Source: Streptomyces acidiscabies (GTDB lineage Bacteria > Actinomycetota > Actinomycetes > Streptomycetales > Streptomycetaceae). Taken from it: 64,000 nt of DNA. The notes under the pieces are model-generated. The model did no database searches and had not been told where the DNA came from. It worked only from the letters and a program-made list of their open reading frames with translations. The position numbers were made by a program, and so were the translations under genes. Of the stretch, positions 16,266-23,888 are shown in pieces (positions within the stretch are counted from its first letter, which is position 1; each line of letters opens with the position of its first letter). The stretch covers positions 5,724,001 to 5,788,000 of the forward strand of contig NZ_JAGJBY010000001.1 in the NCBI RefSeq assembly GCF_020010905.1. The letters are read 5' to 3'.

Positions 16266-16616
16266 TCAATCCCCTTGGGACCAGGCCGCCACCGGCAGCG
16301 AGAGGTACACGCCGAAATCCTCCAGACCCGTCGCCCCAGCGATCCCCGAGTGCAGCGCATCCACCCGCTCCTGCCGATTCCCCGCCCGGCTCTCGAACCA
16401 CTTCGACCGCACCTCGATCACGACATCGAGCCCGCTACGGTCGTACGGCCCGAGCGCCCGGAACCGCAACTCCACGTCCCCCGGCTGGAGTTCCCCGTCG
16501 TAGGGCTCCTCGGGACACTCCACGGCGATGGACACGAGATGGGGGAGGACGGAACCGAGTTCGCGCAGGGTGTCCGGCGAAACATGCGGGGCGTAAGTGA
16601 TCTCCACGAGCGGCAT
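16266..16616 (-). CDS. Small tautomerase-like protein with N-terminal proline
   Basis: A 116-residue protein starting MPLVEITYAPHVSPDTLREL, so Pro2 would be exposed after Met removal as in 4-oxalocrotonate tautomerase-superfamily enzymes. The later segment LDVVIEVRSKWFESRAGNRQ fits the second beta strand with a substrate-binding Arg. I infer a tautomerase or isomerase fold; substrate unknown. It sits between a VOC protein gene and a P-loop kinase gene in a tight leftward cluster. Confidence 0.55.
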   Translation of the reverse strand: MPLVEITYAPHVSPDTLRELGSVLPHLVSIAVECPEEPYDGELQPGDVELRFRALGPYDRSGLDVVIEVRSKWFESRAGNRQERVDALHSGIAGATGLEDFGVYLSLPVAAWSQGD

Positions 16617-16625
16617 CGGCCCACC

Positions 16626-17042
16626 TTAACCATGGCCGTCCGTGTAGAGGCAGAAGGGATGCCCGGCGGGATCGAGCAGGACACGGACGTCGCTCTGCGG
16701 CTGGAACTCGGCTTCCCGCGCCCCGAGTTGGACCGCGTGCGCGACGGCCACCCCGAGATCGGTGACCTCGAAGTCGAGATGGGCGCTCATCCGCGGGGCG
16801 CCCTCGCGCGGGGGCCAGACCGGAGGGACGTACCCCTCGGCACGCTGAAAACCGAGATACGCGCCCCCTTCCGAAGGCGCGACCGCAGCCCCGTCGGCGT
16901 CTTCCTTCACGATCGCCCACCCGAGCAACTCCGAGTAGAAGCGGGCGAGTTCATGAGGATCGGGCGCCTCAAGGACGACGCCCCACCAGTCGTGCCGGGC
17001 CGTACGAGGCACGTCGGGACCGGGTTCGGGTCGTCCATGCAA
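16626..17042 (-). CDS. VOC-family glyoxalase-like protein
   Basis: A 138-residue protein with two VOC half-modules: WWGVVLEAPDPHELARFYSELLGW at about 19-42 and MSAHLDFEVTDLGVAVAHAVQLGA at about 85-108, ending in LLDPAGHPFCLYTD. Streptomyces has many paralogues with unknown substrates. It is probably the first gene of the leftward group 15624-17042. Confidence 0.75.
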   Translation of the reverse strand: MHGRPEPGPDVPRTARHDWWGVVLEAPDPHELARFYSELLGWAIVKEDADGAAVAPSEGGAYLGFQRAEGYVPPVWPPREGAPRMSAHLDFEVTDLGVAVAHAVQLGAREAEFQPQSDVRVLLDPAGHPFCLYTDGHG

Positions 17043-17218
17043 GGAACCTCACCCCCTCCGTCGCGTACGGCGAATCCCATGCCGACTGATCGACGACTGT
17101 GATTCGACCGTCGGGCCTTCGTCAAGAATCCTCGGTTTCTTTGCGCAGCGCACGTATCCCACCCCCCTGCCCCAACCCCTGTCCCAACCCCCTGTCAGTG
17201 AATCGAGGAACTGTGCAC

Positions 17219-18460
17219 ATGAGAAACCGCCCGACCCGGCTGATCCTGACGGCTGTCGCCGCAGGCGTACTGGCCGTGGGCGCCCCGACCGTCGCCCTCG
17301 CGTCGGTCACCGCCCCGACCGCCCCGGCAGCCGCGCCCGCCGCGACCCCGGCCGCCCCCAGCGAGAGCCAGTGGAAGCAGCTAGACCACCTCGCCACCAC
17401 CCCCTCCGTCCTCGGCGTCGCGGACTCCGGCACAGTGCTGAGGCTCGCCGCAGGCACGCCGGACGCGGTGAAGGCCAAGGTCGAGAACCTGCTCCCGGCG
17501 GACGCGCGGACGACCGTACAGACCAGCCGGTTCAGCAAGGACACCCTGGACACGATCCAGACGAAGGTCACCGACCGCACCTGGAACGACGACGCCGACC
17601 GGTACGGCGTGGCCACCGCCTACGACGCCGCCAGCGACAAGGTGACGGTCTACACGGACGCCCCGGACTCCGTCACGAAGTCGCTGACCAGCGCGTACCC
17701 GGGAGCCGTCGAGGTACAGCAGGCCCGTCTGGAACCCCAGCAGAGCCGCTTCGCCGACGCCCAGCCGTTCTGGGCCGGAGCCGCGCTGATCGGGACCGAG
17801 GGTACCCAGGCGTACAAGTGCACGGCCGGCTTCGCCGTCAAGCAGCACGCCACCGGTCACCTTTACCTGACGACCGCCGGGCACTGCTACGGCAACCTGA
17901 CGCACGTCTACAGCCGGGGCCAGAACAACGGCTTCGGCAACTGGGTCGGCCAGGTCACGCGCCGCGACCAGAACATCGACACCGAGCTGATGTCCGGCAA
18001 CACGGCCAAGCCCTACGACAGCTTCATGTTCACCGGGGGCCTCGCCGGCAGCGGCGCATCGATGTTCGTCCACGGGACGGAGCTGCCCGACAACGGCACG
18101 AAGGTGTGCGTGAGCGGCTCCGTGTCGTTCAACCACTGCGGTCACCCGATCTCCAACAGCAGGTTCAGCATCTGCTACTCGGGCGGTGCCAACTGCATCA
18201 GGGACGGCAAGGGCTTCGTCTACAACCAGGGCGGCACGAACTGGCCGGCCTACGACAACGGGCAGCTGACACAGCCGGGCGACTCCGGCGCCCCCATCTA
18301 CACGACGGACGACACCGAGTCCGGCGCGTGGATCGTCGGCGGCCACTCGGGCGTGGTCTGGCAGGCCGAGAGCCCCTGCCACTGCTCGCGGGAACACATG
18401 GTCGGCGTGAACATCGCGGCCATCACCCAGGACCTGGGAGTCGACGTCGTCACCAGGTGA
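17219..18460 (+). CDS. Secreted S1-family serine protease with propeptide
   Basis: A 413-residue pre-pro-protease. The N-terminal MRNRPTRLILTAVAAGVLAV plus Ala-rich stretch is a Sec signal peptide, followed by a propeptide of about 150 residues. The catalytic domain has LTTAGHCYG (His), RRDQNIDTELM (Asp) and LTQPGDSGAPIY (Ser), with paired cysteines. It belongs to the streptogrisin/alpha-lytic-like group and should act outside the cell. ATG 17219 follows GAGGAACTGTGCAC; GTG 17213 is an alternative. Confidence 0.85.
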   Translation: MRNRPTRLILTAVAAGVLAVGAPTVALASVTAPTAPAAAPAATPAAPSESQWKQLDHLATTPSVLGVADSGTVLRLAAGTPDAVKAKVENLLPADARTTVQTSRFSKDTLDTIQTKVTDRTWNDDADRYGVATAYDAASDKVTVYTDAPDSVTKSLTSAYPGAVEVQQARLEPQQSRFADAQPFWAGAALIGTEGTQAYKCTAGFAVKQHATGHLYLTTAGHCYGNLTHVYSRGQNNGFGNWVGQVTRRDQNIDTELMSGNTAKPYDSFMFTGGLAGSGASMFVHGTELPDNGTKVCVSGSVSFNHCGHPISNSRFSICYSGGANCIRDGKGFVYNQGGTNWPAYDNGQLTQPGDSGAPIYTTDDTESGAWIVGGHSGVVWQAESPCHCSREHMVGVNIAAITQDLGVDVVTR

Positions 18461-18590
18461 CCGCAGGACTGCCGGCCGTCCCACCGGGGCGGCCGGCACC
18501 CCCGGCCGTACCGCGCCCGCGCGGCGCCTCTCCCTCCCCGGGCCGTACCGCGCCCGCGCCGCGCCCCTACCCTCCCCGACTGGAGCCACC

Positions 18591-19766
18591 ATGTCCCGCC
18601 CCCGCAAGCCCGCCCGCCCCCAACGGGACGCCGCCCCGACCCCGCCCCTCGGCCTGAGAACCGCCCCCTGGCGGGCCATGGGCGTCCCCTGGTTCGCCCC
18701 CTTCACCGGGATCGCGGCGACGATGAGCGTCCTCGCCCTCGTCATCGCGGGCCCCGGCGTCACCGACACGGCCGACCGCATCCTCGCCGAAGCCGACTGG
18801 ACCCAACCCCACACCTGGGCCGCGCTCCTGCTCAGACTGGGCGCCAGCGGCCTGGGCTTCCTGCCGGTGGGCCTGGCGGCCTACCTCGCGTACGGCATCG
18901 CCGGGCGGCCGGCGCTGGTGCCGGGACTGCTGGGCGGCATGGCCGCGACGGGCGTCCAGGGCGGTGTCCTCACCGGTCTGCTGGCCGGCCTAGTCGCGGG
19001 CGGGGCCACCCTGGCGCTCGCCCGGATCCCCGTGCCGTCGGCGCTGAGGGACGCCGCCCCGGCCGTACTGGTGCCGCTGCTGGCGAGCCTGGTGACCGCC
19101 GCGCTGATCATCGCCCTCGCCGGGGAGCAACTCACCGCGCTGACCGGGTGGCTGCACAGCAAGCTCGTATGGCTGGAGTTCAACCACCTCGCGCTGGCCG
19201 GCGCGGTCCTAGGGCTGATGGTCTGCTGCGACCTCGGCGGCGCGATCGGCAAGGCGGCCGTCGCCTTCGGCACCGTGGGCGTCAGCGGCGTCGACCCCGA
19301 CAGGTTCAACCCGACCGACATGACGATGATGGCCGCCGTCGTCGCGGCCGGGATGGTGCCCGCGCTCGGCATGAGCCTCGCCACCGTCGTCCGAGGCAGG
19401 CTCTTCACCCCGTCGGAGCGGGCCTACGGCAAGGCGGCCTGGCTCTTCGGCGCGGCCTTCGTCCCCGAGGGCGCCGTCCCCTTCGCCCTCGCCGACCCGC
19501 TGCGGGTGCTCCCGGCGGGCATGGCCGGCGGGGCCGTCACCGGGGCCCTGACCATGACCTTCCACGCCACGATCACCGTCCCCTACGGAGGTGTCCTCGC
19601 CGCCGCAGACATCGGCGGACTGCCGCTCTTCCTCCTCGCCGTCGCCGCCGGAACCCTGGTCACCGCCGCGACCGCCGTCGGCCTCAAGAGCCTCGCCGGA
19701 CGCCCTGCCCCGCTTCCCGTAGCCCCCGTGGCGAAAGTCCGCCGGAAGACGGCCGTCGCACGGTGA
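18591..19766 (+). CDS. PTS EIIC-like membrane protein (fructose family), stand-alone
   Basis: A 391-residue polytopic protein with about nine helices. The segments VCCDLGGAIGKAAVAFG near 205 and AAFVPEGAVPFALADPLRV near 290 match the EIIC core of fructose-type phosphotransferase permeases. No EIIA or EIIB domain is fused or adjacent, so it would need phosphate from another system or work as a different transporter. It lies 130 bp downstream of the protease gene. Confidence 0.7.
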   Translation: MSRPRKPARPQRDAAPTPPLGLRTAPWRAMGVPWFAPFTGIAATMSVLALVIAGPGVTDTADRILAEADWTQPHTWAALLLRLGASGLGFLPVGLAAYLAYGIAGRPALVPGLLGGMAATGVQGGVLTGLLAGLVAGGATLALARIPVPSALRDAAPAVLVPLLASLVTAALIIALAGEQLTALTGWLHSKLVWLEFNHLALAGAVLGLMVCCDLGGAIGKAAVAFGTVGVSGVDPDRFNPTDMTMMAAVVAAGMVPALGMSLATVVRGRLFTPSERAYGKAAWLFGAAFVPEGAVPFALADPLRVLPAGMAGGAVTGALTMTFHATITVPYGGVLAAADIGGLPLFLLAVAAGTLVTAATAVGLKSLAGRPAPLPVAPVAKVRRKTAVAR

Positions 19767-21053
19767 TCACCAGAACTGCCGCAGGCCGAAGCTCCGCAGG
19801 GACACGGGGCTCGGGGGTTCCGTGGAGCTCCTGGCGTACAGGAGCGGCATCGGGCCACCCTCGTACGCGGCGGACCAGGCGAGCCACTGGTACGCGTACC
19901 ACCCGCGTTCCATGCCGATGCCGATGCCGTTCCTGCCGAGGGTGCTGAGGGCCATCCGGTGGGCGAGGGCCACGTGGTAGCGGGCGCGGGCCAGCAGGGG
20001 GCGCTCCTCGTGGCGGGCGAACCACCGCAGCGCGGCGGCACCCCGTTCGGTGGGGGTGTCCGAGGCGGCGTGGAGCTTGAGGGCCTGCTCCAGGTCGAAG
20101 GTCTCCTCGCGCAGGAAGCGGGTCATCGTCCCCTGCGAGGCTTCGACGGCCGCGTCCAGGACCGTCCCCGGCCGCCAGTGGGCGACGGCCGGCGCGCCGG
20201 ACCAGTCGGGGCCGAACGCCTCGGTCATGTCCTGCTCGACGAGGTCGCTCAGCGGGTCGAGCGGGGTGAAGCGGAACCGCGTGGCGGAGAGCGCGCTGTG
20301 GCGCTCCAGGACCGTACGCATGTCCTCGGCGTGCTGGTCGAGGACGCGCAGCAGGTGTTCGATGCGGCCCTCGGCGGCGTACCGCATCAGGACGAGGGAG
20401 TTGACCGTGGCGGACGCGCGGTCGGTCGCGGTCTGCTGGGTGACGTCGACGGTGCGGCGCCCGGCGAGGGAGTTGTCCAGGAGGGCGCTGACGAACGCCG
20501 TCATGCGCTGCGCGCCGGTGAGGCTGACGTGCGCGGGCAGCGTCGGGTCGCTCACCCCGGCCCGGTGCGCGCACAGGCCGATCTCGACGCCGAGGGACGG
20601 CCGGTCCGCCAGGAGCATCGACAGGAACCGCGCGCCGTCGACGTACCGGTTGGCCTCGGGATTGAACCCCTCCGCCTGCCTGCTGAGCCGGAACCCGGCG
20701 ATCAGGGCGGGGACGAGGGCCAGCATCCGGGGGACGGTCAGGGCGGCGCGGTCGGACCTCGGGAGTCGGTCGAGGAGTTCGCGCCCCTTGATGACCTCCT
20801 CGCGCACGGGAACCTGCCCGCTCCCGGCGTAGACCGCCGCCCCGACCGCCGCCTCCCACCGGCGCGGCTTCGTCAGCGCCAGCGGATGGACCCCCGCGAT
20901 CTGCTCCGGGGCGGGGAACCGCGCGTCGACGGACTCGGCGTCCGCACGCACCCGGCACAGCTCCGGCAGCTCCCGCACCCCGATCACCGACCCGTTGTAC
21001 CGGCTGAGCACCTGCGACCTGGAGTAGTCCCAGAACGTCATCTCATCGGCCAT
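19767..21053 (-). CDS. Unrecognised 428-residue protein, last gene of the radical SAM operon
   Basis: A soluble, mostly helical protein with no secure family. The stretch ALVPALIAGFRLSRQAEGF, then YVDGARFLSMLLADRPS and GLCAHRAGVSDPTLPAHVS, faintly recalls the citrate-synthase fold, but the catalytic His motif is not conserved (CAHR in place of HADH); this is a weak hint only. The ATG at 21053 overlaps the MFS gene end by 11 bp, so the protein is translationally coupled to the exporter and probably belongs to the same pathway. Confidence 0.7.
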   Translation of the reverse strand: MADEMTFWDYSRSQVLSRYNGSVIGVRELPELCRVRADAESVDARFPAPEQIAGVHPLALTKPRRWEAAVGAAVYAGSGQVPVREEVIKGRELLDRLPRSDRAALTVPRMLALVPALIAGFRLSRQAEGFNPEANRYVDGARFLSMLLADRPSLGVEIGLCAHRAGVSDPTLPAHVSLTGAQRMTAFVSALLDNSLAGRRTVDVTQQTATDRASATVNSLVLMRYAAEGRIEHLLRVLDQHAEDMRTVLERHSALSATRFRFTPLDPLSDLVEQDMTEAFGPDWSGAPAVAHWRPGTVLDAAVEASQGTMTRFLREETFDLEQALKLHAASDTPTERGAAALRWFARHEERPLLARARYHVALAHRMALSTLGRNGIGIGMERGWYAYQWLAWSAAYEGGPMPLLYARSSTEPPSPVSLRSFGLRQFW

Positions 21054-22284
21054 CGCTCGCCTCTTTCTGCCTCTCTTCTCGTTCGGCGGGCCCCGCACGG
21101 ACCTGCCCGACGGCACTGCGTACGGTGGACAGCGCCCCGCAGGCAGCCAGCGCCGCCACCGCCAGCAGGGCCCACGGCCAGCCGGCGCCCAGGCTCAGCG
21201 CGCCGGTCAGCACCAGCGGCGCGAGTGCCGAGCCCACGCCCCACGACAGCTGGTGCAGCCCGAGATGGCGGCCGGGCCGGTCCTCGGGCGCCATCCGGAC
21301 GGCGACGGCGTCACCGGTCGGGCCGTGCATCAGCTCCGCCGCCGTGAACACGACCACGGCCACGACGAGCAGCGGCGCCACGAACGCCCCCGGCAGCCCG
21401 CTCGCCGCCCCGAACAGCGCGGCGGACACCGCCCACACCGCACCCGCCCACTGCATGACCCGCAGGTGGTCACGCCGCTCCACCCACCGCACCACCAGGA
21501 CCTGCCCCGCCGTCACCAGCAGCGTGTTGAGCGCGAACACCACGCCGACCAGCCAGGACGGCCGGCCGAGCGCCTGGACGACGTACAGCGGCACCAGCAC
21601 CGGGAGCGCCGAGGTGACCAGGACGAGCAGGGTGTTGGCGGCGACCATGGTGACGTAGGGACGGCCGGGCCGGGGAGCGTCCGGCGCGGTCGGGGACGCG
21701 GGGCGCGGACCGCTCCCGGCGGCGGGCAGCAGGGCGATCAAGGTGGTGGCGAGGAGGTAGCTCGCCGCGTTCGCCGCCATGATCGACCGCAGCCCGGCGG
21801 AGCCGAGACCGGCGAGGAAGCCCGCCGCGAGCCCGCCCGCCGCGAGCCCGACGTTGCGCAGGGTCCGTTCGAGCCCGTACCAGCGCAGCAGCTCGTCCGG
21901 CGCGCAACGCCGGGCCAGGAAAGCCCGGTTGGCGGGCCAGAACAGGTTGTCCCCGACCGCCGCGAGGACCGCGAGGCCCAGGGCCGCCCGGGGGGAGGAG
22001 GTCGTCAGGTAGCCGAGGAACGCCGCCGCGCGCAGCAGGTGCGCCACCTGGACGATCCGCTGCGGGCCGAACCGGTCCACGAGCGGACCGGACAGGGGCC
22101 CGGCGGCGAGGGCGACGATCCCGGCGACCGTCAGGACCGTCCCGGCGGTGGTGGCCGCCATGCCGTCGTGCCAGGTCAGGTAGAGCAGGAGGAAGGGCAC
22201 GGCCAGTCCGCTGCCGGTGCTGTCGATCACCACGGCGGCGAACAGGAGCCGCTGCCCTTTCCCACGGGTCGTCAACGCCGTCAC
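21043..22284 (-). CDS. MFS transporter, middle gene of the radical SAM operon
   Basis: A 413-residue 12-helix major facilitator. The loop GPLSGPLVDRFGPQRIVQVAHLLR after helix 2 is motif A, and a basic loop splits the two halves. It starts 36 bp after the radical SAM gene stop and ends inside the next gene. It is likely to export, or confer immunity to, the product of the 19767-31486 region. Confidence 0.85.
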   Translation of the reverse strand: MTALTTRGKGQRLLFAAVVIDSTGSGLAVPFLLLYLTWHDGMAATTAGTVLTVAGIVALAAGPLSGPLVDRFGPQRIVQVAHLLRAAAFLGYLTTSSPRAALGLAVLAAVGDNLFWPANRAFLARRCAPDELLRWYGLERTLRNVGLAAGGLAAGFLAGLGSAGLRSIMAANAASYLLATTLIALLPAAGSGPRPASPTAPDAPRPGRPYVTMVAANTLLVLVTSALPVLVPLYVVQALGRPSWLVGVVFALNTLLVTAGQVLVVRWVERRDHLRVMQWAGAVWAVSAALFGAASGLPGAFVAPLLVVAVVVFTAAELMHGPTGDAVAVRMAPEDRPGRHLGLHQLSWGVGSALAPLVLTGALSLGAGWPWALLAVAALAACGALSTVRSAVGQVRAGPAEREERQKEASDGR

Positions 22285-22320
22285 CGCACGCCGATCACGA
22301 GACGGGGCGCGTGCACGGCG

Positions 22321-23589
22321 TCACAGCGTCGCCATCGCGTTGCCGAGGTAGTTCGGCAGCCGCATCAGCTGGTCGCGCAGGGCGTCCAGGTCGACGGGGT
22401 AGCTCTCCCGGTAGCGGCGGGTCACCGCCTCCACCTCGGCCCAGGTGGCGGGCGTACGGCCGTCGTTGTAGCGGGGCGCCAGCTGGTCGTAGAGCTTGGT
22501 GCCGGGGCGCAGGAAGAGCTGGTTGAGGCCGAAGTAGCCGGGCAGGTTCGTCGCCCACTCCAGCAGCTCGCCGCTCGCGCAGGCGGGGTCGTCGGGCAGC
22601 CCGATCAGGATGAACGCGAACGGGGTGACCCCGGCGTCCTGGAGGCGGCGCACCGCGCTGTCGGTGACCCCCGGCTTGACCCGCTTGCCGACCGGTGTCT
22701 CGGCGATGCCGGGCGACTCGGCGCCCAGCCACATGCCCTTGCAGCCGGCCTTCGCCCACTGCTCGACGTCCGTGCGCAGCACGACCTCGGCGCGGCTCTG
22801 GCCGGTCCAGCCGAGCCCCTCGCCGATGAGAGCGTCGCACAACTCCTTGTAGAAGGTGGGGTGCAGGCCGAACACGTAGTCCAGGAAGAACACGAAGTCG
22901 ACGTCGCGCTCCCGCATCGCCGCGATCTCCGCGAGGGTGCGCTCCACCGGCTGCGGGCGCATCCGGGTGCCGAACGGGAGGTGGCAGAACGTGCAGCCGT
23001 AGGTGCAGCCGCGCACGCCGAGCACCATGCCGCACGAACCCCGGCGGACCCGGCCGTCCATGAACACCTCGGCGGTGTACGCGGACAGGTCGAACAGGTC
23101 GTACGCGGGCAGCGGCCACTGTTCGGTGGACAGCTGGGGGTAGCTGTCGACCAGCGGCATCACGGGCAGCGCGGGCTTGCCGCCGGTCAGGTCGCGCACC
23201 GCCTGGATCGCGGCGGAGTCGACCTCGCCGCGCGCGACGAAGTCGGCGCCCAGTTCGGTGCGGGTCGCCTCCGGCAGATGCGTCGCGTGCGGCCCGCAGG
23301 CCAGCACGCGCGCCCCCGGCCAGCGCCCGCGCGCCTTGTCGACCAGCTCCCGGACCGGGTCCAGGACGAGGGGGTAGCACTGGGCGCGGTCGGCGATCGC
23401 CGTCACCACGACCACGAGGTCGGGGTGCGGGATGTCGCCGGGCGGGCTGTCGTCGAGCCGGTTGTCCCACACGGACACACCGACGCCCTCGGCGCGCAGC
23501 GCCGCACAGGCGTTGGCCACGTCCAGCGGCAACTGGAGGAAGTCACGCTCGAATTCGTCGTCGGGGATGGCGAAACAGACCTGGGTCAT
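22321..23589 (-). CDS. Cobalamin-type (class B) radical SAM enzyme
   Basis: A 422-residue enzyme with an N-terminal B12-binding-like Rossmann domain (about 1-135) and a radical SAM barrel. The [4Fe-4S] motif is Cys195-x3-Cys199-x2-Cys202 in RGCTYGCTFC, and AESPGIAETPVGKRVKPG forms part of the SAM site. Such enzymes methylate or rearrange unactivated carbons. ATG 23589 has a GGAG site. It heads the leftward operon. A paralogue without the cysteine loop is encoded at 26569-27723, and a 13-residue peptide frame lies 147 bp upstream. Confidence 0.85.
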   Translation of the reverse strand: MTQVCFAIPDDEFERDFLQLPLDVANACAALRAEGVGVSVWDNRLDDSPPGDIPHPDLVVVVTAIADRAQCYPLVLDPVRELVDKARGRWPGARVLACGPHATHLPEATRTELGADFVARGEVDSAAIQAVRDLTGGKPALPVMPLVDSYPQLSTEQWPLPAYDLFDLSAYTAEVFMDGRVRRGSCGMVLGVRGCTYGCTFCHLPFGTRMRPQPVERTLAEIAAMRERDVDFVFFLDYVFGLHPTFYKELCDALIGEGLGWTGQSRAEVVLRTDVEQWAKAGCKGMWLGAESPGIAETPVGKRVKPGVTDSAVRRLQDAGVTPFAFILIGLPDDPACASGELLEWATNLPGYFGLNQLFLRPGTKLYDQLAPRYNDGRTPATWAEVEAVTRRYRESYPVDLDALRDQLMRLPNYLGNAMATL

Positions 23590-23659
23590 GGGGGCTCCGG
23601 GTCGGGTCGTGGGGGGCTCTTCGCAGGAAGAGAGCGGCCGGTCGCGGCACGGCGAGCCT

Positions 23660-23779
23660 ATGAAGATCGACACGGCCCGCCCCACCCCCTACAACCCCTA
23701 CGAACCCCTGTCCCCCGCCGCGCCGGTAGGGGTTCCTAGGGGGCGTAGGGGGTGGGGGGCCGCCGGACGATCTTCATAG
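23660..23779 (+). CDS. Candidate small peptide (39 aa) upstream of the SAH-hydrolase-like operon
   Basis: The frame begins MKIDTARPTPYNPYEPLSPA and ends at TAG 23777. Only a weak GGCGAG site precedes the ATG. It is the first frame before the rightward operon at 23889. The N-terminal 16 codons match the opposite-strand peptide closely (MKI, R-P-TPY, P), whereas the rest runs through the hairpin and is less convincing as protein. It could be a RiPP precursor or a regulatory leader peptide. Translation is unproven. Confidence 0.4.
   Translation: MKIDTARPTPYNPYEPLSPAAPVGVPRGRRGWGAAGRSS
23736..23776 (-). CDS. Candidate 13-residue peptide upstream of the radical SAM gene
   Basis: The frame reads MKIVRRPPTPYAP then TAG. 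It mirrors the opposite-strand peptide: same start, same PTPY core, and the TAG stands where that one has a TAC (Tyr) codon, with the following GAACCCCT still matching. The upstream context GAGCGAGCCT is shared. It precedes the radical SAM gene by about 150 bp. Precursor peptide or attenuator leader are both possible. Translation is unproven. Confidence 0.4.
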
Positions 23780-23793
23780 GCTCGCTCTCGATC

Positions 23794-23830
23794 GGAGACG
23801 GCCCTCGCAGCCGTGTCCCCGGCAACCCGG
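23794..23830 (+). promoter_or_regulatory. Leader hairpin followed by CCGGCAACCCGG before the SAH-hydrolase-like gene
   Basis: GGAGACGGC (23794-23802) pairs with GCCGTGTCC (23810-23818) with one mismatch and a 7-nt loop; CCGGCAACCCGG follows. GGCAACC is a conserved piece of SAM-I and SAM-IV riboswitch cores, but I could not fit the whole consensus. Low-confidence candidate RNA element. Confidence 0.25.
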
Positions 23831-23888
23831 ACTTCTCGCGGACCGGCCGCCCCCCCACTCGATCCACGACGAGAAAGAGGTTGAGACG

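Larger units (their letters stand above)
23652..23785. repeat. 58-bp-arm imperfect inverted repeat between divergent operons
   Basis: Left arm 23652-23709 and right arm 23728-23785 are reverse complements at 48 of 58 positions with an 18-bp loop. The outer 18 bp (GCGAGCCTATGAAGATCG) are identical, as are an ACCCCCTAC block and a GAACCCCT block. Both arms carry a start codon in the same place, so each strand reads MKI...PTPY.P. It could be an inverted duplication of a peptide gene, a cruciform operator or an RNA hairpin. Confidence 0.8.

Noticed and set aside
22321..23589. Calling the radical SAM enzyme a specific methyltransferase
   Set aside because: The domain order fits class B methylases, but related enzymes perform ring contractions and other reactions, and the substrate is unknown.
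23660..23779. Reading the intergenic hairpin as an ordinary terminator
   Set aside because: The flanking genes are divergent, so no transcript from either operon ends here, and the 58-bp arms are much longer than the terminators elsewhere in the window.
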